Assembly (NCBI GenBank): GCA_025361385.1
Contig: JANYAJ010000073.1
Span: 1-7,118, forward strand
Direction: 5' to 3'
DNA from: Nitrospira sp.
GTDB lineage: Bacteria > Nitrospirota > Nitrospiria > Nitrospirales > Nitrospiraceae
Length of the DNA stretch: 7,118 bases
Both the position numbers and the translations under genes were made by a program. Shown piece by piece: positions 5,296 to 7,118 of this stretch (position 1 is its first letter; each line of letters opens with the position of its first letter). Below the pieces are notes generated by a model. That model was not told the origin of the DNA, did no database searches, and saw nothing but the letters and a program-made list of their open reading frames with translations.

Positions 5296-6661
5296 ATTCG
5301 ACTCCTGTCGCATAGGCGAGTGCGGCTTCGCTGGCTCGATAGTCATACTGCGCGTCAGCGAGCCCGACCTCGGCGCTCAAGAGATCGGTCGTCGCGGTCG
5401 TCACATCGAGGATAGAGCCCAGGCTGGCCTTGTACCGCCCGCGTGCGAGCGTCAGTGCTTCGCGCGCGTGGGCAACCTTCTCTTCCGATACCTTGATTTG
5501 TTGTTCGGCGGTCAGCCGGCTGAGATAGGCTTGTGCGACTTGCAGCACGATATCATTGGCGATCGATCGCGTAGTGGCTTGGGTCTCGCCTTTCCGCGCA
5601 TCGGCCTCCTCGATTTGGCCTTCAATGCGACCGCCGGTATACAAGGGAACTGAACTGGTCGCGCCAAGTCCGTACCACCCCATTTTCGCGCCGGGATTGC
5701 TGACCTCTTTTCCGCTGGGTCGTTCCTCATGGCCCCACCAGGTGTAGGCCAAGGTGCCGATCCCGGTCACCGATCCGAAGCGAAGGGCCTTGGCTGCCTG
5801 CAACGCGTCCTCCGCCGCCTGTATCCGGTCTTTGCTTCCGAGGAGCTCCGGTCGCTGATTCAGCGCCTCCTGAACCAGTGACTCAGGACTGGCGCTTGGC
5901 GTGACCGAGAGAACCGCCGGTTCCAACAGATAGGTCCAAGGCCCCTGAAAACCCATGGCGGTATTCAATGCGGCAAATGCCAACACCAGGTTGTTCTGAG
6001 CCTTAATCAACACTACTTCTGCCCGATTGGACTCGACCGAGGCAAAATCCAGATCTAGCTTGGATCGCAATTGGCGTCGGTAGAACACCTCCGTCTGTTG
6101 ACGGATCAGTTCGCGCTCATTCAAGACTTCGCGGGAAATGTCCACGAGCCGCTGCTGCTTCAGGCAATTGAGATAGGCCTGCTCCACATTCAGGATGGTC
6201 AGCGCTTTGGCAGTCAACACGGCTTTCTCGGCTGCGGCTGCAAGCGACTTCTGGGAGAGAATTCGATGCGCCGTCTGCCCGAAGTCCGTAATGAGATAAT
6301 CTGCGCGAATCCCGGGAGTCGTCAGGTAGTTGGTGGGTTTTGGCAGTGAGCCTGAGATCCCGAGGTTGGCCAGGACTCTGGTGTTGCCGGCAGAACTTGA
6401 GACCATGCCGCTTACTTGTGGATAATTAGCCGATTCGATCTGCTTCACCAGGGCCTGGGATTCCAGCACCTCATGTTCCGCCACTTTGATGAGCGGTTGC
6501 CTCTCGATCGCCATCCGGATGGCCCGCTCCCACGTCAGCGGGGCACCGGGCATAGGTATAGGACTGGACGAGATCGTTTCTGCGGCGAACAACATGGTGC
6601 CGCCGCACAAGAGGAGGATGAACGCACCAGATAGATTTTTTACAGTTCGGGAGAACATCAT
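5282..6661 (-). CDS. TolC-family outer-membrane efflux protein, second of the tandem set
   Basis: This is a 459-residue TolC/OEP-family channel. The signal peptide has core AFILLLCGG and likely cleavage near LFA-AE (about residues 26-27). Repeat one covers about 41-240, with TDFGQTAHR at 125-133 and the helical stretch VEQAYLNCLKQQR at 159-171. Repeat two covers about 258-455, with SSVPLYTGG at 336-344 and RYKASLGSILDVTTA at 409-423. It ends ATGVEYARY, close to the endings of its two neighbours. The ATG at 6661 is preceded by GGAG (6671-6668) with a six-base spacer; a second ATG follows directly at 6658. It lies 82 bp after the upstream TolC gene and its stop overlaps the start of the next one by 14 bp, so the three appear to be one operon. 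The retained strong similarity to the third gene indicates tandem duplication followed by divergence, with no frameshift or lost motif. Confidence 0.94.
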   Translation of the reverse strand: MMFSRTVKNLSGAFILLLCGGTMLFAAETISSSPIPMPGAPLTWERAIRMAIERQPLIKVAEHEVLESQALVKQIESANYPQVSGMVSSSAGNTRVLANLGISGSLPKPTNYLTTPGIRADYLITDFGQTAHRILSQKSLAAAAEKAVLTAKALTILNVEQAYLNCLKQQRLVDISREVLNERELIRQQTEVFYRRQLRSKLDLDFASVESNRAEVVLIKAQNNLVLAFAALNTAMGFQGPWTYLLEPAVLSVTPSASPESLVQEALNQRPELLGSKDRIQAAEDALQAAKALRFGSVTGIGTLAYTWWGHEERPSGKEVSNPGAKMGWYGLGATSSVPLYTGGRIEGQIEEADARKGETQATTRSIANDIVLQVAQAYLSRLTAEQQIKVSEEKVAHAREALTLARGRYKASLGSILDVTTATTDLLSAEVGLADAQYDYRASEAALAYATGVEYARY

Positions 6662-6715
6662 GTCATGCTCCGCATTGACCCACTTAGAAGACGAGCTGAA
6701 CTAGGATGCGAGAAC

Positions 6716-6740
6716 AACGCTGGCAGACTGTTTCAGCGTT
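6716..6740 (-). repeat. Hairpin between the first and second TolC genes
   Basis: Perfect seven-bp arms AACGCTG (6716-6722) and CAGCGTT (6734-6740) flank an 11-base loop, starting four bases after the upstream stop codon. No U-run follows on the minus strand, so a complete terminator is unlikely. It could be a partial terminator or an RNA-processing stem that sets the ratio of the genes. Confidence 0.35.
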
Positions 6741-6743
6741 CTG

Positions 6744-7118
6744 TTAAAAGCGTTTGTATTCTTGTCCCGTGGCATAAGCGACGACTGACTCACTGGTTTT
6801 ATAGATATACCGGGCTTCCGCCAAACGAGATTCGGATTCGAACAACACCGCCGTCGCGCGTACGACCTCCACGATCGGGCTCAAGCCAAGGCGGTAGCGC
6901 TCTTGCGCGAGCAGCAACGCCTCTTTCGAAAAGGTCACACGTTCTTGCTCGAGTGCGATTTGTTCGGCATTCGTCGTCCTGGTGAGATAGGCTCGAACAA
7001 TCTGCAAGACGATTTCATTCGCGAGACTCTGGAGTTCTTCCTCCGTTTCCCCTTTGCGATGACTGGCTTCCTTGATCTGATTTTGAATCCTGAATCCGGT
7101 AAAGAGAGGAAGTTTCAT
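6744..7118 (-). CDS. TolC-family outer-membrane efflux protein, first of the tandem set (5' end outside window)
   Basis: Only the last 124 codons are present, ending in TAA. The window begins at LPLFTGF, equivalent to the VSVPIFTGF segment of the third gene's second repeat. A Met codon at the very edge is therefore internal and not the true start. The visible part holds the final two long helices of the second OEP repeat, with RAYLTRTTNAEQ, RYRLGLSPIVEVV and the ending ATGQEYKRF. Its similarity to the two downstream genes shows they are paralogues. The missing part should add roughly 340 residues, a signal peptide and the first repeat. Partners such as an RND or ABC pump with its adaptor may lie further upstream. 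Confidence 0.9.
   Translation of the reverse strand: MKLPLFTGFRIQNQIKEASHRKGETEEELQSLANEIVLQIVRAYLTRTTNAEQIALEQERVTFSKEALLLAQERYRLGLSPIVEVVRATAVLFESESRLAEARYIYKTSESVVAYATGQEYKRF

Noticed and set aside
5144..5653. Plus-strand ORF of 169 codons crossing the junction of two TolC genes
   Set aside because: Antisense to two well-supported genes and has no recognisable features.

Overview
All convincing genes in this window lie on the minus strand, so transcription runs from high to low coordinates. The moderately GC-rich sequence, the tandem TolC-type outer-membrane genes and the histidine kinase paired with a sigma-54 activator point to a Gram-negative (diderm) bacterium. The style of the TolC proteins is reminiscent of Nitrospira (Nitrospirota). 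That assignment is an impression, since no taxonomic marker gene is present.

Layout in transcription order. (1) 7118-5282-3853: three consecutive genes for TolC-family outer-membrane efflux proteins. The first is cut by the window edge and shows only its last 124 codons. The second (459 aa) follows after 82 bp. The third (480 aa) overlaps the second by 14 bp and has its own ribosome binding site, so at least the last two form a translationally coupled pair. (2) 3852-3471: a 382-bp gap carrying a good match to a sigma-54 (-24/-12) promoter, two inverted repeats upstream of it, a short leader ORF with a strong ribosome binding site, and a perfect 24-bp palindrome covering that ORF's start codon. 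(3) 3470-2901: an Slp/YeaY-family outer-membrane lipoprotein. (4) 2900-2484: a 417-bp gap with no ordinary gene. It holds a 57-codon ORF resembling a shortened response-regulator receiver domain, and a chain of stop/start overlaps leading to the kinase start. (5) 2483-813 and 823-1: a membrane histidine kinase and an NtrC/AtoC-type sigma-54-dependent response regulator, overlapping by 11 bp. The regulator runs off the left edge before its DNA-binding domain.

How the parts may fit together (inference): the kinase senses an envelope or periplasmic signal and phosphorylates the regulator, which activates sigma-54 promoters. The only sigma-54-like promoter I found in the window sits in front of the Slp lipoprotein, so this lipoprotein is the natural first candidate target. 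The TolC proteins would be outer-membrane channels for efflux pumps or type I secretion. Their inner-membrane partners are not in the window and would be expected beyond position 7118. I found no rRNA, tRNA, CRISPR array, insertion sequence or transposase.
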